A DNA stretch of 61,527 bases. It comes from a virus. The stretch is from the IMG/VR virus record IMGVR_UViG_3300009506_000028, positions 1-61,527 of that record. One strand, given 5' to 3'. Under the pieces are notes generated by a model. That model worked only from the letters and a program-made list of their open reading frames with translations. It did no database searches and was not told the origin of the DNA. Within the stretch, counting starts at the first letter, position 1. Every line of letters begins with the position of its first letter. This document shows positions 9,935-17,899 of this stretch, piece after piece. The translations under genes and the position numbers were made by a program.

Positions 9935-10729
9935 TTAGGATGCCGGTTCGGTCGGCGTAAAGGTGGAGATCGTGGTCGTCGCAGTGGCTACCAGGCTGGT
10001 GCTGCTGAGGTTCATGTCAGCACCGGAGGTACCGATTGACCCATCGATGCGGTAATCCTCGGCGGCGCTGTCTGCGCTACCATCATCCACCAGGGCGCTG
10101 TAGAAGCGGAACCAGCCAGCGGTCCCTGTGTTGGCATTGACACCGGACCAGGTTTGACCGGAGTCCTTGGTAATAGAGCCATTGGCGGCAACACTGAGAT
10201 CCAGACCATTGACGCTATCCACACCGCCTGACAGGTTGGAGTCGACGGTGGTGATAGTAGTAGCGCTTGAGACCACGGTCCAAGCGTTCACGTTGGCACC
10301 GGCCCCCATGGGGGCCTTGATGGTCACCGTGTCACCGGATGAGGTCGCAGTGAATCCCGCTACATTCTGACCCTTGTTGATCGCGGCTGCCACATCAGCG
10401 GCGGTCTGTGTCAGGCTGGTATTAAACGCCACGGCAGACTCAAGGAGCTCAATCTTCCCGGAGGTTGCGCCAGGCATGCCGATCAAAATGCTGTCGACGG
10501 ATCCGGAGGCACCTGCTGAAAGCTGCACGGAGCCCACCGCCTGGACCTCGTTGGTATGGGCCCCGCTGCCGACGGTGATGGTTGCCAGTAAGGTACCCGT
10601 AGCGGCTGCGTCAGCATTTGCCGGCTGAGTCCCTGAATAGATTTTAATAACCCCTCCGCGCATGGTGCGCTTGAGGGAACCTGTCGCCATTAAGGCGTTG
10701 CGTAGCGCGGTAGATAAACGTAGTGACAT
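9935..10729 (-). CDS. Ala/Thr/Ser-rich structural protein (264 aa)
   Basis: The first 35 residues are basic and helical. The rest is dominated by Thr, Ser, Ala and Gly in alternating beta-strand patterns with almost no Cys. Residues about 85-160 (FNTSLTQTAADVAAAINKG, then a short beta stretch) resemble the strand-helix-strand units common in tail-tube and fibre-associated phage proteins. No exact family can be named. It sits just downstream of the tail nozzle-like gene and is followed by a terminator, so it is probably a tail or decoration protein. Confidence 0.7.
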   Translation of the reverse strand: MSLRLSTALRNALMATGSLKRTMRGGVIKIYSGTQPANADAAATGTLLATITVGSGAHTNEVQAVGSVQLSAGASGSVDSILIGMPGATSGKIELLESAVAFNTSLTQTAADVAAAINKGQNVAGFTATSSGDTVTIKAPMGAGANVNAWTVVSSATTITTVDSNLSGGVDSVNGLDLSVAANGSITKDSGQTWSGVNANTGTAGWFRFYSALVDDGSADSAAEDYRIDGSIGTSGADMNLSSTSLVATATTTISTFTPTEPAS

Positions 10730-10739
10730 GTTCCTTCTC

Positions 10740-11936
10740 CTAGTCGTTGATTATCGAGACATACCGACTTGTCTGCCTGTCGTAATAGGCTGCCCCGGAA
10801 TCTAACGCGCCGCTGAACTGGTAGCGTGATCCTGTTACATTGATAAGTGTACCACCTGGCAGACCGATGACGATCCCCCCCTCAGTCGTCCATATTGGGA
10901 CATCATTGGGAAGGCCTGCGGTGTTATCGAACCCAAGCAAGTCAGGCGGGACATAAGCCAGTGTGCCGCTTATCCCTGCCGTGTTGTCACGCTCGAAGTA
11001 TCCAAGATCGGCCATATCGTCACCAGGTAACCACACGGTACGATCATCGGTTGAAACATAGACCCCATCCTCTGTTGGAGCAATAACGCGGGCACTACTG
11101 CCAAGATCAATATAGTCGCGCCTGTCGAACAGCTCCGGGCCGAAGGGTTGGGAGAAAAAGAGATATTGATCCGAGGCTACCAACATGCGGCTGCGGTAGC
11201 TGCTTACCAGGTGGCCGGCTGGTGCGGCTGTCAGGATCTCGTCACGGATAGGAATGGACAGGTTCACCCCGTCCCCGTCCATGGTGTAGGTGGTTGTAGA
11301 ATTTGAAAGGACAGCCACCAGGTAAAGCGTCTCACCGTCTCCGGGTGACATATATAGCTTTTTGGCGATCACGGTAGGGTCGCTGGATACAGCCAGGTCA
11401 GTGAAGGCGATCCCGCCCTTTTCGGACAAGGTGATCGCCTCGCGGGAAATAGCACCACCGGAGACCTGGCCATCATCACGGACAAAGACCACGTTAAATA
11501 GGTATGTCCCTGCCCGAAGTGCACCGCCTACAGCGGAGGCCTTGCCGGCAACTACTGGTGGAACAAGCCCCCAGGATCGCGGCCCGTTCTGTCCAAGCGC
11601 CAGGGCGTCCACACCGTTCGACATGTAGATCACGCCATTGTCATTGGCATAGTAGGACATGGGATCGTCAGATAGGCCAGACTCAAGTGCTTGCGTAGAA
11701 TAGTCGCTAAGTAGACGGTAAAGGACGCCATCTTTCACAAAAAGGCATCGTTCTTTCTTCGCAAATAGAGAATGCGCCCCGCTCATGGCGGCGACACTAG
11801 CATACCCGTCACGGCGTTTTAGGCGTTTTGTCTTAGTGATATCGATGTTATCACCAATCACAAGATCGCCCCGCCCCATTTCCTCCTCACTCTGGCGGTT
11901 GGTAAGTCCCCTGAATTGTCGGTAAAGGGTATCCAT
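10740..11936 (-). CDS. Tail nozzle / stabilisation protein, beta-propeller-like (398 aa)
   Basis: The protein starts with a short YRQFRGLTNRQSEEE segment and then shows successive beta units containing patterns such as LYRLLSDYST, YMSNGVDALA and VYVSTDDRTVWL. These resemble blades of the propeller-like nozzle proteins of short-tailed phages. The gene starts on the last base of the preceding adaptor-like gene, the usual adaptor-nozzle order in podoviruses. It probably extends the tail below the adaptor ring. The identification rests on order and pattern, not on a search. Confidence 0.7.
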   Translation of the reverse strand: MDTLYRQFRGLTNRQSEEEMGRGDLVIGDNIDITKTKRLKRRDGYASVAAMSGAHSLFAKKERCLFVKDGVLYRLLSDYSTQALESGLSDDPMSYYANDNGVIYMSNGVDALALGQNGPRSWGLVPPVVAGKASAVGGALRAGTYLFNVVFVRDDGQVSGGAISREAITLSEKGGIAFTDLAVSSDPTVIAKKLYMSPGDGETLYLVAVLSNSTTTYTMDGDGVNLSIPIRDEILTAAPAGHLVSSYRSRMLVASDQYLFFSQPFGPELFDRRDYIDLGSSARVIAPTEDGVYVSTDDRTVWLPGDDMADLGYFERDNTAGISGTLAYVPPDLLGFDNTAGLPNDVPIWTTEGGIVIGLPGGTLINVTGSRYQFSGALDSGAAYYDRQTSRYVSIIND

Positions 11937-12595
11937 CAGAATCGTCCATCGTCAGGATCGTAGCTCTTGCGGTGCTGCCACTCCTCATCAATAGCAGATG
12001 AGGCGGGCCCAAACTCCTCCTCAAAGAGTGAGTAGGCTGCGGCAGCCTTGGAGGTGTCCTTTATCTCATCGTCATCGATGGAGTAGGCACGGTATCGCAT
12101 CCAGTGGACCAGCTTCTCGTGGTACCTGGATTTGATCTCGGGGGTGTCCGTTACGTCATTCATGGGTGTCAGCGGTGTTCTGACTACCGTAAGGGACAGA
12201 GTGTCCACGACAAGCGGAGTCCGCCATAGACGTAGCGTGTCCGTTTCGAAGTCAGTCATGTAAGCCTCAATGGTGCCGGTAGCTGACTCCCAGTCCATCC
12301 CGGTGTCATCGAGGTCCAGGTGACTTATCTGCTGTAGGGGTCTGTTGCGGCTGGCCAGCTTGGCGCGGCGGACAAAGATGACTGACTCATGGAGAGGATA
12401 GGATGGCGTATTAGCCAGGACGTTGATCGTACAGACGGCCGCTGTAGTAGAATCGATAAGGAGGCGGGCACGACGGGCCGCCTCCTTTTCTGCTTCATTC
12501 AGATATAGGAAAAGCGCCTCATCGCTCCATTTATAGGGAGCTTCAAGGTCGTTATTCTGTATCCGGAACAGCCTGATTATGTCTCCAGCGTTCAT
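11936..12595 (-). CDS. Head-tail adaptor protein (219 aa)
   Basis: The N terminus (DIIRLFRIQNNDLEAPYKWS, then a helical stretch with LNEAEKEAARRARLL) and the middle segment with LPLQQ-like and RTPL patterns match the general style of podoviral adaptors that dock under the portal. The C terminus has the helical segment HEKLVHWMRYRAY seen in such proteins. It overlaps the upstream methyltransferase-heptosyltransferase gene by 44 bases and is directly followed by the nozzle-like gene. The role is likely but not proven. Confidence 0.75.
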   Translation of the reverse strand: MNAGDIIRLFRIQNNDLEAPYKWSDEALFLYLNEAEKEAARRARLLIDSTTAAVCTINVLANTPSYPLHESVIFVRRAKLASRNRPLQQISHLDLDDTGMDWESATGTIEAYMTDFETDTLRLWRTPLVVDTLSLTVVRTPLTPMNDVTDTPEIKSRYHEKLVHWMRYRAYSIDDDEIKDTSKAAAAYSLFEEEFGPASSAIDEEWQHRKSYDPDDGRF

Positions 12596-14147
12596 ATTGC
12601 ACCTTTATTGCCTCAAAGACCCCATCAGGATCAATGGCAGCGGCACAAATGGCCGCCCCTGTTTTCTCATGAATGGGGCATGACCCACGGCCATGATGTA
12701 GTAAGTGGCACGGGTGGCACGGCGCTATCTGACGATCAGGGGTGATAGTAGTCGTGTTCTTCCAGTCTCTTGTAAGGTTAATCTCGGATGAGTGAGACAG
12801 CAAGCAGATGGTGTGATTCTCCTCAAAGCTCACGGCGTTAAGGGTGCCGGTCTCAGGGCCAATGACCAGATCCGCATGCTTGGCCAGGGTGAGTACCTGG
12901 CGCATGGTCAGCTCACCAGACTGACAGGATACCCTCGGCTCATTTTCCCAGCCTTGCTCCAGGAGGCGACAAAAGTCATCCCCAGTCAGGATGATGTAGG
13001 CCTCTGGTAATTCAAGCATGATCCTGGCCATCACATTATCCTGGTATGGGTAGGCCTTGTGATTGCTGGATCCTGACTGTGCCCACAGGATAATGAACTT
13101 GTCCTTGATGGCTCCTATCATTTCCCCCGCCCAAAGGTTCTCCTCTGGCGTCTGGAAGAAATGCGGATCAGGATTGAATGGCACCTGTGCAAGCTCATGG
13201 GTCCACTCGAGATAATTCCGGTTAAAGTACTTGTGGCGTACCTCATGGGGCCAGCGATAAGCGGCACGATAGACAGGCGGCAGTAGTGTCCCCTCAATGG
13301 ACTCAGACAGGTTGATCCACTTGTCGTACTGCTTTGCCCAGGTCTGCCAAAACGCATCAAGCTCGGCCTCGGGGATCACCCCCTCATCCTGGATAAACCA
13401 CTCGTCAATCCGCGGATCTTCACGGAGGACGGAGTAGCCCTTTGGTGTCGTGAGGAAAGTTACCTCATAGCCCTGCTTTTTCAGCTCTGTCAGGATTGAG
13501 GAAGCCTGTATCTGATCGCCATAGCCACCATAACGGACCACACAGGCCCGCTTTTTTGTGACAGGCTCCAGGTCGACACGGACCTGCTTGCCGTCTTTAC
13601 GCTTACGCCATACCTGATAAAAACTGTACTCATTACCAAACTCACCAGGCCCAAGATCCGTATCGCGGACCTCGTTAATGAGTAGATCCCAGCCGCTCTT
13701 TTTCCCCAGCATCACCATACGGCGGATAATATCCTCCGGCCGATAGTCATGCTTATGGTCAGGGTTTGCACCCGGCTTCCCTATGTTGGGATAGAGGTCG
13801 GCATGCGGCAGATACAGAATAAGGTACCCGCCAGGTTTCAGGACTCGCCACCACTCTGCCAGGGCAGCGTGATAGTTCTGGATATGCTCCAGGAGGTGGG
13901 AGCTGAATACATAGTCCATGGTGCCATCACCAAACATGTCCAGTTTCTCGCATGTAGGGGTGCTGACATAGGGGGCTTGTGCTTGCTGGTGTCCCCAGTG
14001 GTGTCCATTGTCGACACCGATAGCGGTGGGGATTATCTTGAATGGGCCACAGCCAAGGTCAAGGCCTCTGCCTCGTAACCATCGCAGTGCCAGGTGTTTG
14101 ATCTTTGCCGATTCGTTGCCTTGTGGATCGCCTGCTCTCCAGACCAT
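12552..14147 (-). CDS. SAM methyltransferase fused to GT9 heptosyltransferase (531 aa)
   Basis: Residues about 20-165 are a class I methyltransferase: the SAM loop GLDLGCGPFK begins at about residue 28, and a later FSSHLLEHI helix and LKPGGYLILYLPH strand match the type-11 family. Residues about 195-525 are a GT9 (ADP-heptose:LPS heptosyltransferase type) fold. It opens with RACVVRYGGYGDQIQASS and has the donor-site signature DLVIGPETGTLNA at about 425. Near the C terminus is a four-Cys cluster, C-x2-C-x9-C-x10-C, comparable to the Cys motifs of WaaF-like and autotransporter heptosyltransferases. The gene lies inside the virion cluster, between capsid-side genes and the adaptor, so the acceptor may be a virion protein. 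That is inference. Confidence 0.9.
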   Translation of the reverse strand: MVWRAGDPQGNESAKIKHLALRWLRGRGLDLGCGPFKIIPTAIGVDNGHHWGHQQAQAPYVSTPTCEKLDMFGDGTMDYVFSSHLLEHIQNYHAALAEWWRVLKPGGYLILYLPHADLYPNIGKPGANPDHKHDYRPEDIIRRMVMLGKKSGWDLLINEVRDTDLGPGEFGNEYSFYQVWRKRKDGKQVRVDLEPVTKKRACVVRYGGYGDQIQASSILTELKKQGYEVTFLTTPKGYSVLREDPRIDEWFIQDEGVIPEAELDAFWQTWAKQYDKWINLSESIEGTLLPPVYRAAYRWPHEVRHKYFNRNYLEWTHELAQVPFNPDPHFFQTPEENLWAGEMIGAIKDKFIILWAQSGSSNHKAYPYQDNVMARIMLELPEAYIILTGDDFCRLLEQGWENEPRVSCQSGELTMRQVLTLAKHADLVIGPETGTLNAVSFEENHTICLLSHSSEINLTRDWKNTTTITPDRQIAPCHPCHLLHHGRGSCPIHEKTGAAICAAAIDPDGVFEAIKVQYERWRHNQAVPDTE

Positions 14148-14175
14148 TGTAAAACCTCTCTAACGCTTTCCCGGG

Positions 14176-14208
14176 TTAAAAACAAACCGGCACCCCGGAG
14201 GATGCCGG
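14176..14208 (-). terminator. Rho-independent terminator after the 135-aa acidic gene
   Basis: Minus-strand hairpin with arms CCGGCA/TGCCGG (extended by neighbouring pairs) followed by TTTGTTTTTAACC. It separates the capsid genes from the methyltransferase-heptosyltransferase gene. Confidence 0.75.
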
Positions 14209-14215
14209 CATAAGG

Positions 14216-14623
14216 CTACCCCGCCAGATTGGCCGCTACCTGGTCGTCATCGTCGTCCTTTGACTTCTCTGCTGGGGCTGCTTTTGGTTTCGCGGCCTTT
14301 TTCTTGGCTGTTGCCGCGGCTTCCTGCTTGGGTTCGCTTCCTGCTGCCTCGGGCTCGCTGCCACCGGCATCGGACTTCGTGTCCGTAGGAGCGTCCTTCT
14401 CCGGTTCCTTGCTTCCCGCTTCATCCTTGACGGGATCCTTGTTTGACTCAGGGTCTTTGTTCGGATCGGGATCCGGTTCAGGATCGGTTTTGGGATCGGG
14501 GAAGTCTTGGATCGACATTTCCTCAGCATCAAACAGGACGCCACCCTGCTCGTATACTGCCCCATCATTGCCGCCCCATACCTCACCAAAGGGCTCTTTG
14601 CGATTAAGACGTTTCTTCATCAC
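14216..14623 (-). CDS. Acidic low-complexity protein (135 aa)
   Basis: After about 40 ordinary residues (KRLNRKEPFGEVWGG and a VLFDAEEM segment) the protein becomes a long Pro/Asp/Glu/Lys tail, with DPEPDPDPNKDPE-type repeats and then Ala/Lys-rich sequence. Such proteins lie beside capsid genes in many phages, but no function can be named. The gene starts with two ATG codons in tandem, at 14623 and 14620, overlapping the end of the upstream 70-residue gene. A strong terminator follows its stop. Confidence 0.65.
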   Translation of the reverse strand: MMKKRLNRKEPFGEVWGGNDGAVYEQGGVLFDAEEMSIQDFPDPKTDPEPDPDPNKDPESNKDPVKDEAGSKEPEKDAPTDTKSDAGGSEPEAAGSEPKQEAAATAKKKAAKPKAAPAEKSKDDDDDQVAANLAG

Positions 14624-14832
14624 ATACCTCGCTTGTTTTTACCGAGTCCACCCTCACGGAAGCCATCCGATTGAGTATCGCCGGTAATACCACCCATGCT
14701 GTTGGTCGCCTCCTGACCAATATCAGCGCCGTAAGTATCAGAGACACCAGTCATCACACCGCGGTCCGGCATGGGCTTGGTGTCCCCCTCTACCACTCCG
14801 TCACCTTTAGGACGGTAATTACTCTCACTCAT
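14620..14832 (-). CDS. Small Gly/Asp-rich protein (70 aa)
   Basis: A short polar protein, rich in Gly, Asp and Ser, with no recognised family. A clear GGAGG ribosome site lies just upstream of the ATG. It is located between the 124-residue capsid-side gene and the acidic gene and overlaps the latter by four bases. The composition suggests a disordered virion or assembly accessory protein. Confidence 0.6.
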   Translation of the reverse strand: MSESNYRPKGDGVVEGDTKPMPDRGVMTGVSDTYGADIGQEATNSMGGITGDTQSDGFREGGLGKNKRGM

Positions 14833-14863
14833 GATACACCTCCACGGTGCCTGATTAAGGTAA

Positions 14864-14882
14864 GGGGGTGAAGATCACCCCC
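14864..14882. other. Intergenic hairpin between virion genes
   Basis: An 8-bp perfect inverted repeat (GGGGGTGA/TCACCCCC, three-base loop) lies in the 72-bp gap after the 124-residue gene. The minus-strand tail is only weakly T-rich (TTACCTTAAT), so it may be a leaky terminator or an RNA-stability element. Confidence 0.5.
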
Positions 14883-14904
14883 TGTGCCTTGAGCTGGTTA
14901 AGGT

Positions 14905-15279
14905 TTAGGTCTGAACAGCGTCGTGCTGTACCTCGTACTCATAGATGATGCGGGCCTTACCGGTCGCATCAGCCAGTGATTTAACGCTAACCTGACCCAG
15001 GGCTGCTACCTCCTGGTTAAGTAAAGCGCTTGAGGCATTACCGCCCGCTGCAGTGGTACCCAGGGTGATGCTACCCACAGAGGTAGTACCCACATAGACA
15101 TCGAAACCGTGCGCGGTAGAAGTACCGGCAGTGGTGACGACGGCATGGGCCGCCTTGAGTTTCATCTTCTGGAATGACCAAAACTTACTATACTCCGTGG
15201 TCGCAGCGCCTCCAGCTTCCTGATCGGAAAGCTCTTCACGGCGGACCTCGTGATTGGGATGATCAATTCTGCTTTTCAT
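14905..15279 (-). CDS. Small capsid-associated protein, possible decoration protein (124 aa)
   Basis: The first 40 residues are charged and the rest is rich in Ala, Thr, Gly and Val in a beta-strand pattern (about residues 40-115). It is encoded directly after the major capsid gene, with an AGGAGG ribosome site. A short beta-rich protein at this place is often a capsid decoration or stabilisation protein. No specific family is recognised, so this is positional inference. Confidence 0.6.
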   Translation of the reverse strand: MKSRIDHPNHEVRREELSDQEAGGAATTEYSKFWSFQKMKLKAAHAVVTTAGTSTAHGFDVYVGTTSVGSITLGTTAAGGNASSALLNQEVAALGQVSVKSLADATGKARIIYEYEVQHDAVQT

Positions 15280-15308
15280 CGCCTTATCCTCCTAGTTTAA
15301 GTGATGCG

Positions 15309-15329
15309 AAAGGGGAGGTTGCCCTCCCC
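15309..15329 (-). terminator. Hairpin terminator after the major capsid gene
   Basis: Minus-strand stem GGGGAGG/CCTCCCC with a four-base loop followed by TTTCGC. The short T stretch suggests partial termination, which would leave more capsid mRNA than downstream mRNA. Confidence 0.6.
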
Positions 15330-15346
15330 AATCAGTCCGCTTGGGA

Positions 15347-16288
15347 TTAACCCAGGCTATCCCATTTCAGGATACGGGCCTGTGTTGCGTCAGTGTGGAC
15401 CAGACCAAAACCGCCCAGGTAGTACCAGGCGATACCCTTGGCTCGACCGTAGTCTCCAGGAATACGGCCACGGATCTCCTCCGGTACCGCTACCCCCTCC
15501 GCTACAGTGTCGTCACCGAAGAAGTAAGCCCAGTTACTCTTGGCATTCGCAAAGGTTTCCTTTGCGATATTGGTCTGCTCGACAAAACGGACACCCTCAT
15601 AGCGGCCAATCTCACCGGCCAGGATCATCTGGAAACCAGGCTGAACATACTGGTGGATAGACTCGAGGTCGTTCTTGAGCTGACGGAAGGTTGAAGGATG
15701 GGCGAGACCCACGTAGTCATCGCCGGAGTAACCCGGAATGTTACGCTCCTTCATGGTGTCAACGATCGCCTTAACGTGGTCTTTACCCAGGGCTACGTTA
15801 TTGGTGCCGCCCACAGTACCGGTGGTACTCAGGGTGATGGCATCAGTCGCGGTGCCTGCGGTTGGGTAAATACGCAGCGGGGTTGCATTGAATTGGGCGT
15901 TAGCCTGCAAGTCAAAGAACTTTTTGGCGTCGTTTTTGAGGACCTTGTTAATGATCTCCTTCACAGGATGCTCAGAGAGATCATCCAGTTTGCCGGCATA
16001 CGGCACACTGTTACCGCCCTCGGTGATGGTCATGGTGCCCTGGACGATCTTAAAGTTCGTCTCAGGCATGGTGTCGGTTTCCGTCAGGGTTGTACCCTGG
16101 GTAACCACGTCCTGATACACGTTCCAGTGGAAGGTATCACCCTTATTTTTACCTTGAGCGGCAGCGTCCTTGATATCTGCAAACTGACGGAACTTACAAA
16201 GCGGCTGTACCGCTGTGCGGAGTTCCTTAGACAGATTCTTGGCGCTCATGTAACCGCCCAGGGTATTAACTACCCATAGCTGTGACAT
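15347..16288 (-). CDS. Major capsid protein, N4 gp56-like (313 aa)
   Basis: The sequence has the layout of HK97-fold coat proteins of the N4-gp56 type. There is an N-terminal segment with LSKELRTAVQPLCKFRQFAD. A beta-rich domain has FHWNVYQDV and a TITEGGNSVPYAGKL strand. A long helix has VKEIINKVLKNDAKKFFDLQ. A C-terminal domain has FVEQTNIAKE and an aromatic AWYYLGGFGLVHTD ending. It is preceded by an acidic scaffold-like gene and portal, the expected order, and followed by a leaky terminator. It is shorter than N4 gp56 itself, so the subfamily is tentative, but the capsid role is well supported. Confidence 0.85.
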   Translation of the reverse strand: MSQLWVVNTLGGYMSAKNLSKELRTAVQPLCKFRQFADIKDAAAQGKNKGDTFHWNVYQDVVTQGTTLTETDTMPETNFKIVQGTMTITEGGNSVPYAGKLDDLSEHPVKEIINKVLKNDAKKFFDLQANAQFNATPLRIYPTAGTATDAITLSTTGTVGGTNNVALGKDHVKAIVDTMKERNIPGYSGDDYVGLAHPSTFRQLKNDLESIHQYVQPGFQMILAGEIGRYEGVRFVEQTNIAKETFANAKSNWAYFFGDDTVAEGVAVPEEIRGRIPGDYGRAKGIAWYYLGGFGLVHTDATQARILKWDSLG

Positions 16289-16356
16289 TGTTATTCTCCC
16301 TAAAAAACGCCTGAACTCCTTATGTCGTAAGGGTTCGAGACATTTAAACCAAAATG

Positions 16357-17580
16357 CTACCGTCGGTGTCCGGGAGGGGTTTTGGCGAGTTCGCGGTCTC
16401 TCATCATTTGCTGAATGACATCGCTCTCGGTCTCTTCCGGTTCCTCTGGTTCGCCCTCTGCTTTTGTACCTGCACTGGCAAGGTTATCCATATTGCGCTT
16501 GAGGTCCTTCTTCTCCTCGCGGGTCGTCTCTGCTGTTGGTGTAGGGGTTTCCTTCGTTGTGGTGCCGCTTTGTCGGCGTACCCAGGCTCTTGTCCGGTTA
16601 CCGGCTAATCTCAGGGCTTTATCGAGAGGCATATCAGGATCATCCTCTTGAATCTGCACCAGAAAATCATCCGCTACACGGGAGAGGTGTGGGTCGCTCG
16701 TGACATCGCTGAACCGCGCAGAAAACTCCTGCATCACGCTCTCGACCTTGAGCTGCTTGCTTACATCACTCCTTACCTGTGCTGTCAAAGCATCTAGGTC
16801 CACATCCTGGCGGGTAGCTTGTTCGCGCCCTCCTAGTAATGTCGCTAGTGCCTTCTTGCTTTCTTCCTCGTCGCCGGAATACATGGCGTCGATGAAGGAC
16901 TGGGCGGCGGCCTCGAGGTCCGAGGATGGCTGCCCTTGTTTGGTAGGGTCAAGGTCTACATCCTTGGCCCCACCAGAATCCAGTTGTTGTTCCCGCTCCT
17001 TGAGGCGCTGCTCGCGCTCATCAAGCTCACGGGCTCGATGTGCCGCCTGCTCCAGGCGTTTCGATGCGGCGCTGTCTTTCTGAAAGCCCCGCTTTACCTG
17101 GTCGATGGTTAAATATTGGATCTCTCCATCAATCTTGACCGGTATCCGGGTCTTGCTGGCCGCTTCATCGTCAAGTACATCATAGTCCAAATTTGAAAGA
17201 GGTGGTTCATCTTCCTCCTCTTCCTCCTTGGCTTTGGGGGCTGGGGTGGGCTCTTCCTCCTCCTCTTCCTCCTTGGCTTTCGGTTTTGCGGCGGGTGTCG
17301 GTGACGGCTCCTCCTCTTCTTCTTCCTGTTTTTGTGCCGGTTTTGGGGCAGGATCGGACGCCCGTTCCTCATCGATATCATCGACACCGGGCTCTTTCGG
17401 CTTTTCAATGCCGAAATCTACCCCCTCCTCCTCTTGCTGCTGGAGCATGTGGCGCGTCGCCACACTCTCAAGGGCACCAAGGCGGTCCTCAGCCACGGTT
17501 TTCAGTGGCACCTGGATCTCTTCTTCTTGCCCGCCCTCTCCTGGGGTAGGCGCGTCCGGATGGATAGCGTCTGTAGCCAT
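16357..17580 (-). CDS. Scaffolding protein (407 aa)
   Basis: Residues about 60-150 contain long runs of Glu mixed with Pro, Ala and Lys. These are followed by a basic-acidic coiled coil with RARELDEREQRLKEREQQL and further helices toward the C terminus. A strongly charged, helical protein encoded between the portal and the major capsid protein is the usual scaffold. The Glu runs come from repeated GAG/GAA codons and make two near-identical KAKEEEEEEE blocks. No protease motif is seen. Confidence 0.8.
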   Translation of the reverse strand: MATDAIHPDAPTPGEGGQEEEIQVPLKTVAEDRLGALESVATRHMLQQQEEEGVDFGIEKPKEPGVDDIDEERASDPAPKPAQKQEEEEEEPSPTPAAKPKAKEEEEEEEPTPAPKAKEEEEEDEPPLSNLDYDVLDDEAASKTRIPVKIDGEIQYLTIDQVKRGFQKDSAASKRLEQAAHRARELDEREQRLKEREQQLDSGGAKDVDLDPTKQGQPSSDLEAAAQSFIDAMYSGDEEESKKALATLLGGREQATRQDVDLDALTAQVRSDVSKQLKVESVMQEFSARFSDVTSDPHLSRVADDFLVQIQEDDPDMPLDKALRLAGNRTRAWVRRQSGTTTKETPTPTAETTREEKKDLKRNMDNLASAGTKAEGEPEEPEETESDVIQQMMRDRELAKTPPGHRR

Positions 17581-17584
17581 GTCT

Positions 17585-17899
17585 CTAGTCCTCTGTATGG
17601 TCTGAATCGATTAGTTCTTGCTGGGTATTTCTTCCGTTTTCGATCACTTCTTCGATCCAAAGCTGGAAGCGTTCAACCAGGCCGACACCATGCTGTAATT
17701 CCATGATGGCAGCCTCGAAGGACTGAGAGTCATCGTAATCACTTCGTTTTATCGTTTTGAGTTTTTCTACTGCAGCGATCGCCTCATCAGTAGCACGATC
17801 AACAAGATACCGACCAAGGTCAGTATTAAGAAACTGCTCAGCGTCAAGCCCAAGGGCTACCTCGTGGCGGAGTTTGTTGCGCTCGTCATCAGTCAGCAT
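17585..17899 (-). CDS. Small helical virion-operon protein (104 aa)
   Basis: An all-helical, charged protein with no recognised family, containing TDEAIAAVEKLKTIKRSDYD in the middle. It sits between the portal and scaffold genes. Its ATG starts on the last base of the portal stop region, so it is translationally coupled. A similar small protein is found at this place in several podoviruses, but its role is unknown. Confidence 0.65.
   Translation of the reverse strand: MLTDDERNKLRHEVALGLDAEQFLNTDLGRYLVDRATDEAIAAVEKLKTIKRSDYDDSQSFEAAIMELQHGVGLVERFQLWIEEVIENGRNTQQELIDSDHTED

Noticed and set aside
12552-14147. Simple LPS-modifying conversion gene
   Set aside because: Possible, but the location among virion genes, the supply genes elsewhere and the methyltransferase fusion make a virion or special glycan acceptor at least as likely, so it was not called a seroconversion gene.
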